A stretch of 64,000 nt of DNA from Martinezella lusitana. Its GTDB lineage: Bacteria; Pseudomonadota; Alphaproteobacteria; Rhizobiales; Rhizobiaceae. The notes beneath the pieces are model-generated. The model worked only from the letters and a program-made list of their open reading frames with translations, made no database searches and was not told the DNA's origin. This document shows positions 18,054 to 27,205 of this stretch, piece after piece. The stretch is taken from NCBI RefSeq assembly GCF_010668395.1, contig NZ_WUEY01000013.1, positions 62,001 through 126,000 on the forward strand, given 5' to 3'. Position 1 is the stretch's first letter. Each line of letters begins with the position of its first letter. The position numbers and the translations under genes are program-made.

Positions 18054-19262
18054 ATGCTGCATATCCTTTACTTCGTTCACGATCTTGCGGATCCCGCCGT
18101 GCGCCGGCGGGTTCTGATGCTGCAGGCCGGCGGCGCGCGCGTGACGCTGGCGGGTTTCCGGCGCGACGACAACGCGCTTGCCGCCATTGACGGCATCGAG
18201 CCGATCGAGCTTGGCAGGACGCGGGACGCCCAGTTCGCCCAGCGTGTGGCCGCCGTGACCCGGTCGGCGGTAAAATTGCGCGGCGCGTTGCAGTCGGTTG
18301 CAAGGCCGGATGTCATCATCGGGCGCAATCTGGAAATGCTGGTGCTGGCCAATCGCGCCAAATCCATATTCGGCGGCGATATGCCGGTCGTCTACGAATG
18401 CCTCGATATCCATCGGCTGCTGTTGCGGGACGACATGGTGGGCGGCGCGCTGCGTGCTGCGGAACGCCATTTCGGCTCGCAGGCATCCCTGTTGATGACC
18501 AGCTCGCCGGCCTTCGTGGAGCGTTACTTCCGTCCGCGCTCCGGCCTGGAGCTGCCGATCATGCTGCTTGAAAACAAGGTCCTTGCGCTTGAGCCCGCGG
18601 CCAGCATCGTTGCCCCGGTCGCGCGGCCGCCGGCTGCAGGCGAACCGTGGAAGATCGGCTGGTTCGGCGCGCTTCGCTGCCGCAAGTCGCTGGCTTTGCT
18701 CGACGATTTCTCCCGCCGGATGGGAGGTCGTTTCGAGATCGTACTGCGGGGCCGTCCGGCCTATTCGCAATTCGATGACTTTGACCGCGTCGTGCGCGAT
18801 GCGCCCTTCATTCATTTTGCCGGCCCCTACAAGAATCCCGAGGATCTTGCGGGGATCTACAACGACGTCCAGTTCTCCTGGGCGATCGACTTCTTCGAAG
18901 AAGGGTTGAATTCGCGCTGGCTGCTGCCGAACCGCCTCTATGAGGGCGGCCTCCATGGCGCCGTACCGATCGCGATCGATGGCACCGAGACGGCGCGGTT
19001 TCTGGCCAGCCGAAGGATCGGGCTTATGCTCGATACGGCCGATGCCACGCATCTGGCCGCACTGCTGGGCGAGATGGACGAGCAGCGTTATCTCGCCGCT
19101 TTCGAGGCCGTCGCCTCTCAGGATCGCAAGCAGTGGATGATCGATCGGGCCGACTGCCATGGATTGGTGCAACGGCTGGCGTCGCTGACGCGCGCCAACG
19201 AGCAGATCACCGAAGTACAGGCCCTCCCACAACTGCATCGCAATAGAGGTGGATTGCAATGA
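18054..19262 (+). CDS. exoL: Succinoglycan glycosyltransferase ExoL
   Basis: A 402-residue GT-B-like glycosyltransferase beginning MLHILYFVHDLADPAVRRR, with VIIGRNLEML, KIGWFGALRCRKSL and a donor-site region NRLYEGGLHGAVPIAI that fits a C-terminal nucleotide-sugar domain. ExoL adds the third sugar (beta-1,4 glucose) in S. meliloti. The frame is open upstream into exoK, but family length and the exoK stop at 17947 favour ATG 18054 (or TTG 18051). Its stop overlaps the exoA start by 4 bp. Assignment is by position and architecture. Confidence 0.87.
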   Translation: MLHILYFVHDLADPAVRRRVLMLQAGGARVTLAGFRRDDNALAAIDGIEPIELGRTRDAQFAQRVAAVTRSAVKLRGALQSVARPDVIIGRNLEMLVLANRAKSIFGGDMPVVYECLDIHRLLLRDDMVGGALRAAERHFGSQASLLMTSSPAFVERYFRPRSGLELPIMLLENKVLALEPAASIVAPVARPPAAGEPWKIGWFGALRCRKSLALLDDFSRRMGGRFEIVLRGRPAYSQFDDFDRVVRDAPFIHFAGPYKNPEDLAGIYNDVQFSWAIDFFEEGLNSRWLLPNRLYEGGLHGAVPIAIDGTETARFLASRRIGLMLDTADATHLAALLGEMDEQRYLAAFEAVASQDRKQWMIDRADCHGLVQRLASLTRANEQITEVQALPQLHRNRGGLQ

Positions 19263-20257
19263 CGAACGGACGTTCAGGGGATATGCGCTGCATAATCGTT
19301 ATTCCTTGCCTCAACGAGGAAAAGCACATCGAGCCGCTGATCGGCAAGCTCGGTCAGGCTCTCGATGAGCTCGACGCAAGGATCGTGGTGGCTGATGGCG
19401 GCAGCACCGATCGCACGCGCGAGATCGTGAGAGATATCGCAGCCAGCGATCCGCGCGTTCTTCTGCTCGACAATCCGAAGCGCCTGCAAAGTGCCGCGAT
19501 CAATCTCGCCATAGAAACCTTTGGCGATGACTACGACTACTTCATTCGCATCGATGCGCATGGTGAATATCCGGACGACTATTGCCAGACGCTGGTTCAG
19601 GAAGCCGGCGCGACCGGAGCCGATTCCGTTGTCGTTGCCATGCGCACCATGGGCTTCAGCGCTTTCCAGAAGGCGACGGCCGTGGCGCAGAACTCCAAGC
19701 TGGGCAATGGCGGCTCGAAACATCGCGAAGGCGCCAAGGGCCATTGGGCCGAACATGGGCATCATGCGTTGATGCGTGTCGCAGCCTTCCGCGCGGTCGA
19801 TGGCTATGACGAGACTTTCAGCCACAACGAGGATGCGGAGCTGGATTTCCGGCTCAACAAGGCGGGGTATCGGATCTGGCTCACGGACAAGACGGCCATG
19901 ACCTATTATCCGCGTGCCAGCATTCCGACGCTCTTCAAGCAATATCTCGGCTACGGCCGCGGTCGCGCCCGCAACATTCTCAAGCACCGCAGCATGCCGA
20001 GCCTGCGCCAGATGCTGCCGCTCGCGGTCGTGCCGATCTTCATCGGCGCGTTTCTCGCCATCCTTAACTGGATTGCGGTTATTCCGGTCGGCCTCTGGGC
20101 CGTGGCGTGCATCGCCTACGGCTTCTGGATCGCGCTTGGCCAGAAGAACCCCTATGGGCCGCTGGCCGCCATCTCCGCCATGGTCATGCATTTCGCCTGG
20201 TCGATGGGGTTCTGGATGGAGGTCTTCAGCTTCCGCAACCGCAGGATCGCGTCATGA
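19259..20257 (+). CDS. exoA: Succinoglycan glycosyltransferase ExoA (GT2 family)
   Basis: A 332-residue GT2 enzyme: CIIVIPCLNEEKHIEPLI, IVVADGGSTDRTREIV, the metal-binding IRIDAHGEYP segment, NEDAELDFRL, then two or three C-terminal membrane segments (about 255-320) preceded by QYLGYGRGRARN. ExoA adds the first glucose (beta-1,3) onto the lipid-linked galactose. The membrane tail anchors it where ExoY works. ATGA overlaps join it to exoL and exoM. Confidence 0.92.
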   Translation: MTNGRSGDMRCIIVIPCLNEEKHIEPLIGKLGQALDELDARIVVADGGSTDRTREIVRDIAASDPRVLLLDNPKRLQSAAINLAIETFGDDYDYFIRIDAHGEYPDDYCQTLVQEAGATGADSVVVAMRTMGFSAFQKATAVAQNSKLGNGGSKHREGAKGHWAEHGHHALMRVAAFRAVDGYDETFSHNEDAELDFRLNKAGYRIWLTDKTAMTYYPRASIPTLFKQYLGYGRGRARNILKHRSMPSLRQMLPLAVVPIFIGAFLAILNWIAVIPVGLWAVACIAYGFWIALGQKNPYGPLAAISAMVMHFAWSMGFWMEVFSFRNRRIAS

Positions 20258-21192
20258 CACAAGTCCATCGACGCCCCATAAGGATCGACATAGCGGTCTG
20301 CACCTACCGGCGGGCGGAGCTCGATCAGACGTTGCTGTCGCTTGCCGTGCTCAGCGTTCCCACGGGCGCTGTGGTCCGGATCATCGTTGCGGACAATGAT
20401 GTGACACCGAGCGCCCGGAGCCGTGTCGACGCCATGCGTTCGGCCGTGCCTTTCGAAATCCTCTATGTCCATTGCCCGGCGTCGAACATCTCGATTGCCC
20501 GCAATGCCTGCCTCGATCATGCAAGTGGCGATTTCCTTGCTTTCATCGACGACGACGAGACGGCTTCGGAAGACTGGCTGACGGAAATGCTCGTCATGGC
20601 CGATACGACCGGCGCCGATGCCGTCCTCGGCCCGGTCCAGGCGGTCTATGCAAATGTCGCTCCGGCCTGGATGCAGCGTGGCGATTTTCACTCGACCTTG
20701 CCCGTCTGGGTCGCGGGCGAAATTCTGACCGGCTACACCTGCAACGTGTTGCTGCGTCGAGCTGCGCCTTCGCTTGCCGGTCGGCGCTTCAATATCGCTC
20801 TTGGCCGCAGCGGCGGCGAGGATACCGAATTTTTCACCCACATGCACAAGGCGGGCGGCAGGATCGCCTATGCCGAGGACGCGCTGGTCTACGAACCCGT
20901 TCCCAACGGGCGGGCGTCGGTGTCCTGGCTCTCGAAGCGCCGGTATCGCATGGGTCAGACACACGGCCGCATGCTGCTGGAGGCCGCGAGCGGGCTCGGA
21001 CGCTGGCGCGCGATTGCGCTCGCAGCCACCAAATCCGCCTTCTGTTTTGTTGCAGCGGCGCTGCTCTTCGCGTCTCCGATCAAGCGGCATCGCTATGGCT
21101 TGCGCGGCATCATGCATGCCGGCGTTGTCAGCGGTCTCTTCGGAGTTCGCGAAATCGAGCAATACGGAAGTCTGGAGAAAGCACCGCAATGA
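20254..21192 (+). CDS. exoM: Succinoglycan glycosyltransferase ExoM (GT2 family)
   Basis: A 312-residue GT2 enzyme with IDIAVCTYRRAELDQTLLSL, IIVADNDVTPSARSRV, NISIARNACLDHASGDFLAFIDDDE (metal-binding DDD) and GRSGGEDTEFFTHMHKAGG. A hydrophobic patch near 265-285 may associate with the membrane. ExoM adds the fourth sugar, a beta-1,4 glucose. The start is ATG 20254, overlapping the exoA stop as ATGA; the open frame upstream lies within exoA. Confidence 0.92.
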   Translation: MTQVHRRPIRIDIAVCTYRRAELDQTLLSLAVLSVPTGAVVRIIVADNDVTPSARSRVDAMRSAVPFEILYVHCPASNISIARNACLDHASGDFLAFIDDDETASEDWLTEMLVMADTTGADAVLGPVQAVYANVAPAWMQRGDFHSTLPVWVAGEILTGYTCNVLLRRAAPSLAGRRFNIALGRSGGEDTEFFTHMHKAGGRIAYAEDALVYEPVPNGRASVSWLSKRRYRMGQTHGRMLLEAASGLGRWRAIALAATKSAFCFVAAALLFASPIKRHRYGLRGIMHAGVVSGLFGVREIEQYGSLEKAPQ

Positions 21193-22214
21193 CGGATTTC
21201 ATCCCCGATGTCAGTTTCGTCATCGCTGCCTACAATGCGCAGGAGACGCTCGCTCGCGCCATCGACAGCGCGCTGGCGCAAGGCGCCGTCAGCATGGAAG
21301 TGATCGTCATCGACGATTGCTCGACGGACGGTACGCGCGACATTGCCGGCAATCATCCCGATCCGCGCGTGCGTCTCGTCGCCATGGCCCGCAATGGCGG
21401 GCCGGGGGCGGCCCGCAACGCCGGGCTTGATGCGGCCCGCGGCCGCTGGGTTGCCGTGCTCGATTCCGACGACGCCCTGCGCCCGGACCGAATGGCGCGT
21501 CTGATCGCCCGAGCGGAAAAAGCCGATGCGCAGATCGCGGTCGATAATCTCGACGTCATTCGCGAGGATGTCGGGACCATGCTGCCGATGTTCCCCGAGC
21601 CGATGTTGGCGCGCATGCCGCTGCTCTCGCTGGCCAAATTCATCGCCTCGAACATGATTTTCCAATCGGAGCACAATTTCGGCTACATGAAGCCGGTCTT
21701 CGAGCGCGCCTTCATCGAGAAGCACCATCTGCGCTTCGACGAGGCATTGCGGATCGGTGAGGACTATATTTTTCTGGCGTCGGCACTCGCCCGAGGCGGT
21801 ATCTGCGTTGTCGAGCCAAGCGTAGGCTATCTTTATTACATTCGCGAAGGATCGATCTCGAGGGTTCTCAAGAAAGAGCACGTCGAGGCGATGATCGCGG
21901 CCGATGCCAAATTTTTCGCCGAACATCCCTTCGGCGCCGCGGCCCTTGCCGCGCAAAGGCGGCGCACGCGCAACCTGAAAGAGGTCATTGCATTCCTGAA
22001 GCTGGTCGATAGCATCAAGGAGCGCGAACTGCAGACCATGCTGAAGATCGCCTGCCTCAACCCGCGGGCGGTGCGCCATCTCAGCATGCCGGTTGCTGCC
22101 CGCTTTCGTCGCCTTGCCACTGCCCTGTGGGGCAATCGCCAGCCGGCGCCGACCTCTCAACTCTCCTCGCCCCTGCCAAATATGAGCGCAGGCCCTCACT
22201 CTAACAAAGGATAG
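21189..22214 (+). CDS. exoO: Succinoglycan glycosyltransferase ExoO (GT2 family)
   Basis: A 341-residue GT2 enzyme with VSFVIAAYNAQETLARAI, VIVIDDCSTDGTRDI, NGGPGAARNAGL and the metal site AVLDSDDALRPDRM. ExoO adds the fifth sugar through a beta-1,6 link. It shares LRFDEALRIGEDYIFL-type segments with ExoU, as expected for the paralogous beta-1,6 enzymes. ATG 21189 overlaps the exoM stop; the frame extends far upstream but only inside exoM. The last 30 or so residues are low-complexity and probably unstructured. exoN follows 4 bp later. Confidence 0.92.
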   Translation: MTDFIPDVSFVIAAYNAQETLARAIDSALAQGAVSMEVIVIDDCSTDGTRDIAGNHPDPRVRLVAMARNGGPGAARNAGLDAARGRWVAVLDSDDALRPDRMARLIARAEKADAQIAVDNLDVIREDVGTMLPMFPEPMLARMPLLSLAKFIASNMIFQSEHNFGYMKPVFERAFIEKHHLRFDEALRIGEDYIFLASALARGGICVVEPSVGYLYYIREGSISRVLKKEHVEAMIAADAKFFAEHPFGAAALAAQRRRTRNLKEVIAFLKLVDSIKERELQTMLKIACLNPRAVRHLSMPVAARFRRLATALWGNRQPAPTSQLSSPLPNMSAGPHSNKG

Positions 22215-22218
22215 AGCC

Positions 22219-23124
22219 ATGGACCCCAAGCATCGTGTGAGAAAAGCAGTCATTCCGGTTGCCGGCAACGGAACACGTTTCCTGCCCGCCACAAAGGCCA
22301 TGCCGAAGGAGATGCTGACGATCGTCGATCGTCCGGTCGTGCAATATGCCGTCGATGAAGCCATCGAAGCCGGCATCGAGCATATCGTCTTCGTCACCAG
22401 CCGCAACAAGTCGGCGATCGAAGATCACTTCGACGATACGCCGGAGCTGATTTCCTCGCTGCAGCGCGCTGGCAAGAGCCATCAGGTCAGCGAGCTGGAA
22501 CGCCTTCTGCCCCGGCCGGGTTCGGTCAGTTTCACCCGGCAGCAGGCTCCGCTCGGTCTCGGCCACGCCGTTTGGTGTGCCCGCGATCTGATCGGTAACG
22601 AACCCTTCGCGCTGCTTTTGCCCGATATGCTCTGCTACGGCATGCGCGGCTGCATGGCCGGCCTGATGGATCTCTATAATGAGGTCGGCGGCAATATCGT
22701 CGCGGTCGAGGAGTGCGCTCCGGAAGAGACGTCGAAATACGGCATCATCGGCAAGGGCTCGGCGGTACGTCATGGCTTTGCCGTAACCAAAATGGTCGAA
22801 AAGCCGCATCCGTCGGAGGCGCCTTCAAACTTTTACCTCAATGGCCGCTATATTCTGCAGCCTGAGATCTTCGATATTCTGGCCCGCCAGGAGCGCGGCG
22901 CCGGCAACGAGATCCAGCTGACCGACGGCATGCTGCGTCTTTCCGAGACGCAATCGTTCCATGCCCAGGTCTATAACGGACGCACGTTCGACTGCGGGTC
23001 CAAGCACGGCTTCATCGAAGCAAACGTGGCCTTCGCGCTCGCCCGCGCCGATATCGGCGGCCTGGTCTATGACTCGATCCGCAATCTGGTCGTCTCGCAC
23101 GAAGCGCAGATGACCGCCGCTTAA
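22219..23124 (+). CDS. exoN: UTP-glucose-1-phosphate uridylyltransferase ExoN
   Basis: A 301-residue GalU-type enzyme with the nucleotide-binding signature VAGNGTRFLPATKAMPKEM, followed by VQYAVDEAIEAGIEHIVFVTSRNKSAIEDHFD, LGLGHAVWCA and GNEIQLTDGM. It makes UDP-glucose from UTP and glucose-1-phosphate, the donor for the exo glucosyltransferases and precursor of UDP-galactose for ExoY. It sits 4 bp after exoO. A long perfect hairpin follows before exoP. I saw no exoB (UDP-glucose epimerase) gene in the window, so that step must be encoded elsewhere. Confidence 0.95.
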   Translation: MDPKHRVRKAVIPVAGNGTRFLPATKAMPKEMLTIVDRPVVQYAVDEAIEAGIEHIVFVTSRNKSAIEDHFDDTPELISSLQRAGKSHQVSELERLLPRPGSVSFTRQQAPLGLGHAVWCARDLIGNEPFALLLPDMLCYGMRGCMAGLMDLYNEVGGNIVAVEECAPEETSKYGIIGKGSAVRHGFAVTKMVEKPHPSEAPSNFYLNGRYILQPEIFDILARQERGAGNEIQLTDGMLRLSETQSFHAQVYNGRTFDCGSKHGFIEANVAFALARADIGGLVYDSIRNLVVSHEAQMTAA

Positions 23125-23137
23125 GCCTGTTCACATC

Positions 23138-23168
23138 ATGGCCTGCGGCCGGGAAGGCCGCAGGCCAT
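23138..23168 (+). terminator. Perfect 13-bp hairpin between exoN and exoP
   Basis: ATGGCCTGCGGCC (23138-23150), loop GGGAA, then GGCCGCAGGCCAT (23156-23168). No T tract follows, so it may attenuate or stabilise mRNA rather than fully terminate. The hairpin contains an in-frame ATG (23167) that would otherwise be a longer exoP start; burying it supports initiation at 23209. Confidence 0.65.
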
Positions 23169-23208
23169 GGCTATTGTTCATTCAGGCTTCTCCGACAAGG
23201 TGGTCGCC

Positions 23209-25551
23209 ATGCATCAAAAGAACTTCACTTTCCAGAGCGCTCTTCCGCAAGCGGAGTCGCAGGATAGCTTTATCGATCTCGATCGGCTGATGGCCGTCGT
23301 GGTCCGTCGCATCCGTACCATCATTTTCGCCGTTGCCGCTTTTGTCATTCTGGCCGTCGCCTATCTGCTGACCGCCACGTCGAGCTATACGTCGATGACG
23401 CAGATCCTGCTCGATGAAAGCATGACGAAATATGCTGAGGATCAGCCGCCCGCCGCCAGCAGCCAACAGGCGGACATGGAGATCGCCAGCGCCGTCGAAA
23501 TCCTGAAATCGAACGAGATGGCCTTGCGTGTTGTCGATCAGGCCGGCCTTTCCGACAACGCCAAGCTCCTTAATCCCCCGCAGTCGCCGGCAGCCCTGCT
23601 CAAGTCCGGTGCCGGCCTGATCGCCAGCATCTTTACGCCTGGACGCCCGCCGATGACGCCGGAAGAGCAGCGTGAAGCACAGCGGCAGAAGGTAGCGGCC
23701 GTCCTGCAGGACGGTCTCAAGGTCGAGCGGGTCACGCGAAGCTCGGTCGTTGCCGTGTCCTTCAGCTCGACCGACAAGCTGTTGGCCGCCAAGGTCACGC
23801 GCGCCTATGCCGACGCCTATCTGACCGACCAGCTGAACGCCAATTTCGACGCGACCGAGCGCGCCTCCGTCTGGCTGCAGGAGCGCTTGAACGACCTGCG
23901 CCAGCGTGCGCAGGAAGCGTCGCTCGAAGTCGAGAAGTACAAGGCCGACAATGGGCTGACCTCGACCGGCGGCGAGCTGATGTCGGAGCAGCAGATTTCC
24001 GATTTGAACAAGCAGCTGATCATCGCCCAGGCCGATACGGCGAGCGCATCCGCGCGCTACAACCAGTATAAATCGATCATCGACCAAGGTCCGGACAACG
24101 CCGTCAGGAACGCCACCATCTCGTCGAGCCAGACCGACAACTCGGTACTGCAGGATCTGAAGACGCGTTATCTCGCCGTCGAGAAGCGCGAGCAGGATGT
24201 CACACAGAATTTTGGCGCCGACCATCCGCAGGCCGTCGCGCTTCGCGCAGAACGCCAGGACATCACGCGGCAGATCTACCAGGAGCTTCAGCAGCTTACC
24301 GCCAGCTACAAGAACGAGCTTGACGTTGCGCAATCGCGGGCGGAATCGCTGCGCGAGAGCATCGACAAGGTCGTCGGCAAGAATTCCGAAGCCAACAAGT
24401 CGCTGGTTCACCTGAATGAGCTGAACCAGAAGGCGACGGCCCTGAAGACGCTCTATGAATCCTATCTCGGCCGCTTCGAGGAGGCGACGCAGCAGCGTTC
24501 CTTCCCGATCGCCAAGGCGCGCGTCATCTCGGTTGCCGGCGTGCCGACCGCGCCGTCGAGCCCGAAGAAGACGCTCGTGATGGCGCTTTCCGTGATCCTC
24601 GGCCTGATGGCCGGTGCCGGCCTGGCCGCCTTCCAGGAATTCCGAGACCGCTTTTTCCGCGTCGAGGCCGACGTGCGCTCGGCGCTCGGGCTGAAATTCC
24701 TCGGTTATCTGCCCCTGCTCGGCCAGCAGGGCAAGACCAGGAAGAAGGCCCGCAAGGCCAATGCCGGAGCCGAACCGGCAACGGCGGGGGAGGCCGAGAA
24801 TGGTGTCGCGTTCGAGCGCATGATGCGCATTTCGGTCGAGGCGCCGCGTTCGATCTTCGCCGAGACATTGAGGAACGCCAAGCTTGCCAGCGACGTCATG
24901 CTGCAAGGTCGCGCCGATCGCGTGATCGGCGTCGTCTCGGCACTGCCGGGCGAGGGCAAGTCGACGACGGCAGCCAATTTTGCCGCACTGCTCGCCAGCA
25001 GCGGCAAGCGCACGCTGCTCATCGATGCCGACTTGCGCAATCCGGGCCTCAGCCGTACGCTGAAGTCGCCGCCGCAGGCCGGCTTGATCGAGGTCGTGCT
25101 CGGTGAAGTTCCATGGACCAATGCCGTGAAGGTCGATCCGCGCACCAAACTCGCCATCCTGCCAGTGGTCGTGCGCGATCAGCTGCTGCACACCAGCGAG
25201 CTCTTGTCGTCGCAGGGCATGCAACACCTCATGGAAAATGCCCGCAAGATGTTCGACTATATCATCGTCGATCTCGCGCCCCTGGGACCGGTCATCGATG
25301 CCAAGGCCTTTGCCCCGCAAGTCGATGCCTTCCTGCTCGTCACGGAATGGGGCGCGACCCCCACTAACCTTGTTCGTGATGTCCTGGAGCAGGAGCCGCA
25401 GATCAATTCGCGTATCCTTGGCGTCATCCTCAACAAGACCGACATGTCGGAATTGCCGCGCTATAGCGACTTTGGCGGAACGGAGCGTTATCGCCAGAAA
25501 TATGTGAGCTACTACACGGAGGCGCAGCCGCGTGCCCAGGTGGATGCATAA
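23209..25551 (+). CDS. exoP: Succinoglycan chain-length regulator and tyrosine autokinase ExoP (Wzz/Wzc type)
   Basis: A 780-residue PCP-2a protein. An N-terminal cytoplasmic stretch leads to a first membrane segment (about 42-61) and a large periplasmic Wzz/GNVR region with coiled coils (about 210-420). A second membrane segment lies near 470. The C-terminal kinase has Walker A GEGKST (581-586), TLLIDADLRNPGLS (Walker A') and YIIVDLAPLG (Walker B). The last 30 residues carry a cluster of tyrosines, the usual autophosphorylation tail. ExoP controls polymerisation and export with ExoQ. AAGGTGG upstream of ATG 23209 decides the start. Confidence 0.94.
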   Translation: MHQKNFTFQSALPQAESQDSFIDLDRLMAVVVRRIRTIIFAVAAFVILAVAYLLTATSSYTSMTQILLDESMTKYAEDQPPAASSQQADMEIASAVEILKSNEMALRVVDQAGLSDNAKLLNPPQSPAALLKSGAGLIASIFTPGRPPMTPEEQREAQRQKVAAVLQDGLKVERVTRSSVVAVSFSSTDKLLAAKVTRAYADAYLTDQLNANFDATERASVWLQERLNDLRQRAQEASLEVEKYKADNGLTSTGGELMSEQQISDLNKQLIIAQADTASASARYNQYKSIIDQGPDNAVRNATISSSQTDNSVLQDLKTRYLAVEKREQDVTQNFGADHPQAVALRAERQDITRQIYQELQQLTASYKNELDVAQSRAESLRESIDKVVGKNSEANKSLVHLNELNQKATALKTLYESYLGRFEEATQQRSFPIAKARVISVAGVPTAPSSPKKTLVMALSVILGLMAGAGLAAFQEFRDRFFRVEADVRSALGLKFLGYLPLLGQQGKTRKKARKANAGAEPATAGEAENGVAFERMMRISVEAPRSIFAETLRNAKLASDVMLQGRADRVIGVVSALPGEGKSTTAANFAALLASSGKRTLLIDADLRNPGLSRTLKSPPQAGLIEVVLGEVPWTNAVKVDPRTKLAILPVVVRDQLLHTSELLSSQGMQHLMENARKMFDYIIVDLAPLGPVIDAKAFAPQVDAFLLVTEWGATPTNLVRDVLEQEPQINSRILGVILNKTDMSELPRYSDFGGTERYRQKYVSYYTEAQPRAQVDA

Positions 25552-25556
25552 TCTGT

Positions 25557-26444
25557 TTATGTCCTGCCGGCCTTGACCCTTGCTCTTGCCAGGGCATGTT
25601 CACGCCAGATCGTGAATATGCCCGCCGCAACGACGATGAGCGCGCCCAGGATCATCGGCGCGCTCAGCTTTTCACCGAAGATGGTGACGCCGATGATGGC
25701 GGAGAACACGAGCTGCAAATAGGTCAGGGGCTGGATGACCACCGCGTCGAGCATGTCGTAGGCGCGAATGAGGAAATAGTGGCTTGAAACGCCCGTCAGG
25801 CAGAGAATGCCCATGAAGATCCAGTCATGCGGCGCAAGCTGCGTCCAGAAGAAGGGGCCGATGCAGCTCATGGCGACGGCGCCCACCACGCCCGTATAGA
25901 AAAAGCTGGTCATGGCCCCGTCCTCACGGCTGACGTAGCGGGTCAGGACGACGTAGAGCGAAAACAGCAGTGCGCCGAAAAGCGGCACCAGAAAGCGTGC
26001 ATCGAAAACACCGCTTTCGGGCTTCAGGATCAGCAGCACGCCGACGAAACCGAAGCAGATCGCCAGCCATCGCCGCCAGCCGACCTTCTCGCCGAGGATC
26101 GGTATGGAAAGCAGCGCCACCATGAGCGGGCCGGAGGAGAAAATCGCCTGCGAATGGGCCAGTCCGACGATGACGAAGGATGAGATGGCGACGACGATCT
26201 GTGCCGCCAGCAGCAGGCCGCGGGCTATCTGCAGGACAGGGCGCTTGGTAATGACATTGCGTCGCAGGCCGCCCGGCGCGCGCGAGGCCATCGCGACGGC
26301 GAACAGCATGAAAGCCCAATAACGGATCATCGCCACCAGAAGCGGCGGATAGGCGCTGACGAGATGCTTGGATATGCCGTCCTGTATGGCGAATATGGTG
26401 ATGGCCAACAGCGTGAAGACGTAACCGATACTATTGGATTTCAT
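25557..26444 (-). CDS. DMT superfamily transporter (EamA domains)
   Basis: A 295-residue membrane protein with about ten hydrophobic segments forming two EamA repeats. The first runs from IGYVFTLLAITIFAIQDG to LILKPESG; the second starts near FLVPLFGALLFSLYVVLTRY and ends APMILGALIVVAAGIF. Members export amino acids, nucleosides or other small metabolites; the substrate is unknown. It converges on exoP with a 5-bp gap and looks unrelated to polysaccharide synthesis. Confidence 0.85.
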   Translation of the reverse strand: MKSNSIGYVFTLLAITIFAIQDGISKHLVSAYPPLLVAMIRYWAFMLFAVAMASRAPGGLRRNVITKRPVLQIARGLLLAAQIVVAISSFVIVGLAHSQAIFSSGPLMVALLSIPILGEKVGWRRWLAICFGFVGVLLILKPESGVFDARFLVPLFGALLFSLYVVLTRYVSREDGAMTSFFYTGVVGAVAMSCIGPFFWTQLAPHDWIFMGILCLTGVSSHYFLIRAYDMLDAVVIQPLTYLQLVFSAIIGVTIFGEKLSAPMILGALIVVAAGIFTIWREHALARARVKAGRT

Positions 26445-26573
26445 GGTTTTCGAAGGAAGACGATGTGCGGGGCCCCGGAGGCGTCGGGACCCGGCGCCGC
26501 AGTCACATTAGGCTATTCGTCGGTTCAATCATAGGCTTCATATTTGCCCTGCGGCCCAGCGGCGAGCGGCGTG

Positions 26574-27134
26574 TCAGCCCTTTTTGCGGTCCGAGACGAA
26601 GGCGCTGAAGCCTTCGATGAAAACCGTGAGATTGTGTTTCACTTTTTCATCGACCATCTGGCCATTTTCATCGAAGACGCTGCCGGCGCGCGACACCATC
26701 AGCCGGCCGCCGAACCATGGATCGGCCCCGAGCGTGCGCAACACCGTCAGCCAGGCGTTCTGGCTGAGGATGGTGCCGAAATTGCCGGGCGAAGCCCCGA
26801 GAACGGCGATCGGCTTTGCGCCGAAGACCTGGGCGATATCGCTGGACGGCCGGCTCATCCAGTCGATGGCGTTCTTGAACACCCCGGGAAGCGAGTTGTT
26901 ATATTCCGGCGTAAACAGGATCAGCCCATCGGCAGCGATGGCCAAATCCTTGAGTTCGCGTACTTTTTCGGGAATGCCCTCCGCAGCCTCGAGGTCTGCG
27001 TTATAGAGCGGCACGCCATGAATGGTGCGTGCAATCAGCTCGACACCGCTTGGCGCCAGTTCGGCGGCGGCGTGAAGCAGGGCGGTGTTGAAAGAGCCTT
27101 TGCGCAGGCTGCCAGATATGCCGAGTATCTTCAT
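26574..27134 (-). CDS. NADPH-dependent FMN reductase (ChrR/azoreductase-like)
   Basis: A 186-residue flavodoxin-like protein. The FMN phosphate-binding loop GSLRKGSFN is at residues 8-16, the isoalloxazine loop PEYNNSLPGVFKNAIDW near 79-95 and AVLGASPGNFGT near 110. Family members reduce free FMN, quinones, chromate or azo dyes with NAD(P)H in the cytoplasm. It is a single gene with gaps of 129 bp and 71 bp to its same-strand neighbours. The substrate is not predictable from sequence. Confidence 0.88.
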   Translation of the reverse strand: MKILGISGSLRKGSFNTALLHAAAELAPSGVELIARTIHGVPLYNADLEAAEGIPEKVRELKDLAIAADGLILFTPEYNNSLPGVFKNAIDWMSRPSSDIAQVFGAKPIAVLGASPGNFGTILSQNAWLTVLRTLGADPWFGGRLMVSRAGSVFDENGQMVDEKVKHNLTVFIEGFSAFVSDRKKG

Positions 27135-27205
27135 TGCTTCCCCCGTTTGCGGTTACAGGAAGACATTTATGCTTCATCGCCCGTCGTCAAGGTCTAGGAG
27201 CGATC

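Noticed and set aside
17928..19259. A 443-codon minus-strand frame opposite exoL
   Set aside because: Antisense shadow with no recognisable family; exoL fits the operon and overlaps exoA correctly.
23182..25320. A 712-codon open frame on the minus strand opposite exoP
   Set aside because: It is a GC-driven shadow of exoP; its translation is rich in Arg/Gly/His/Gln without domain features, while exoP has full Wzc motifs.
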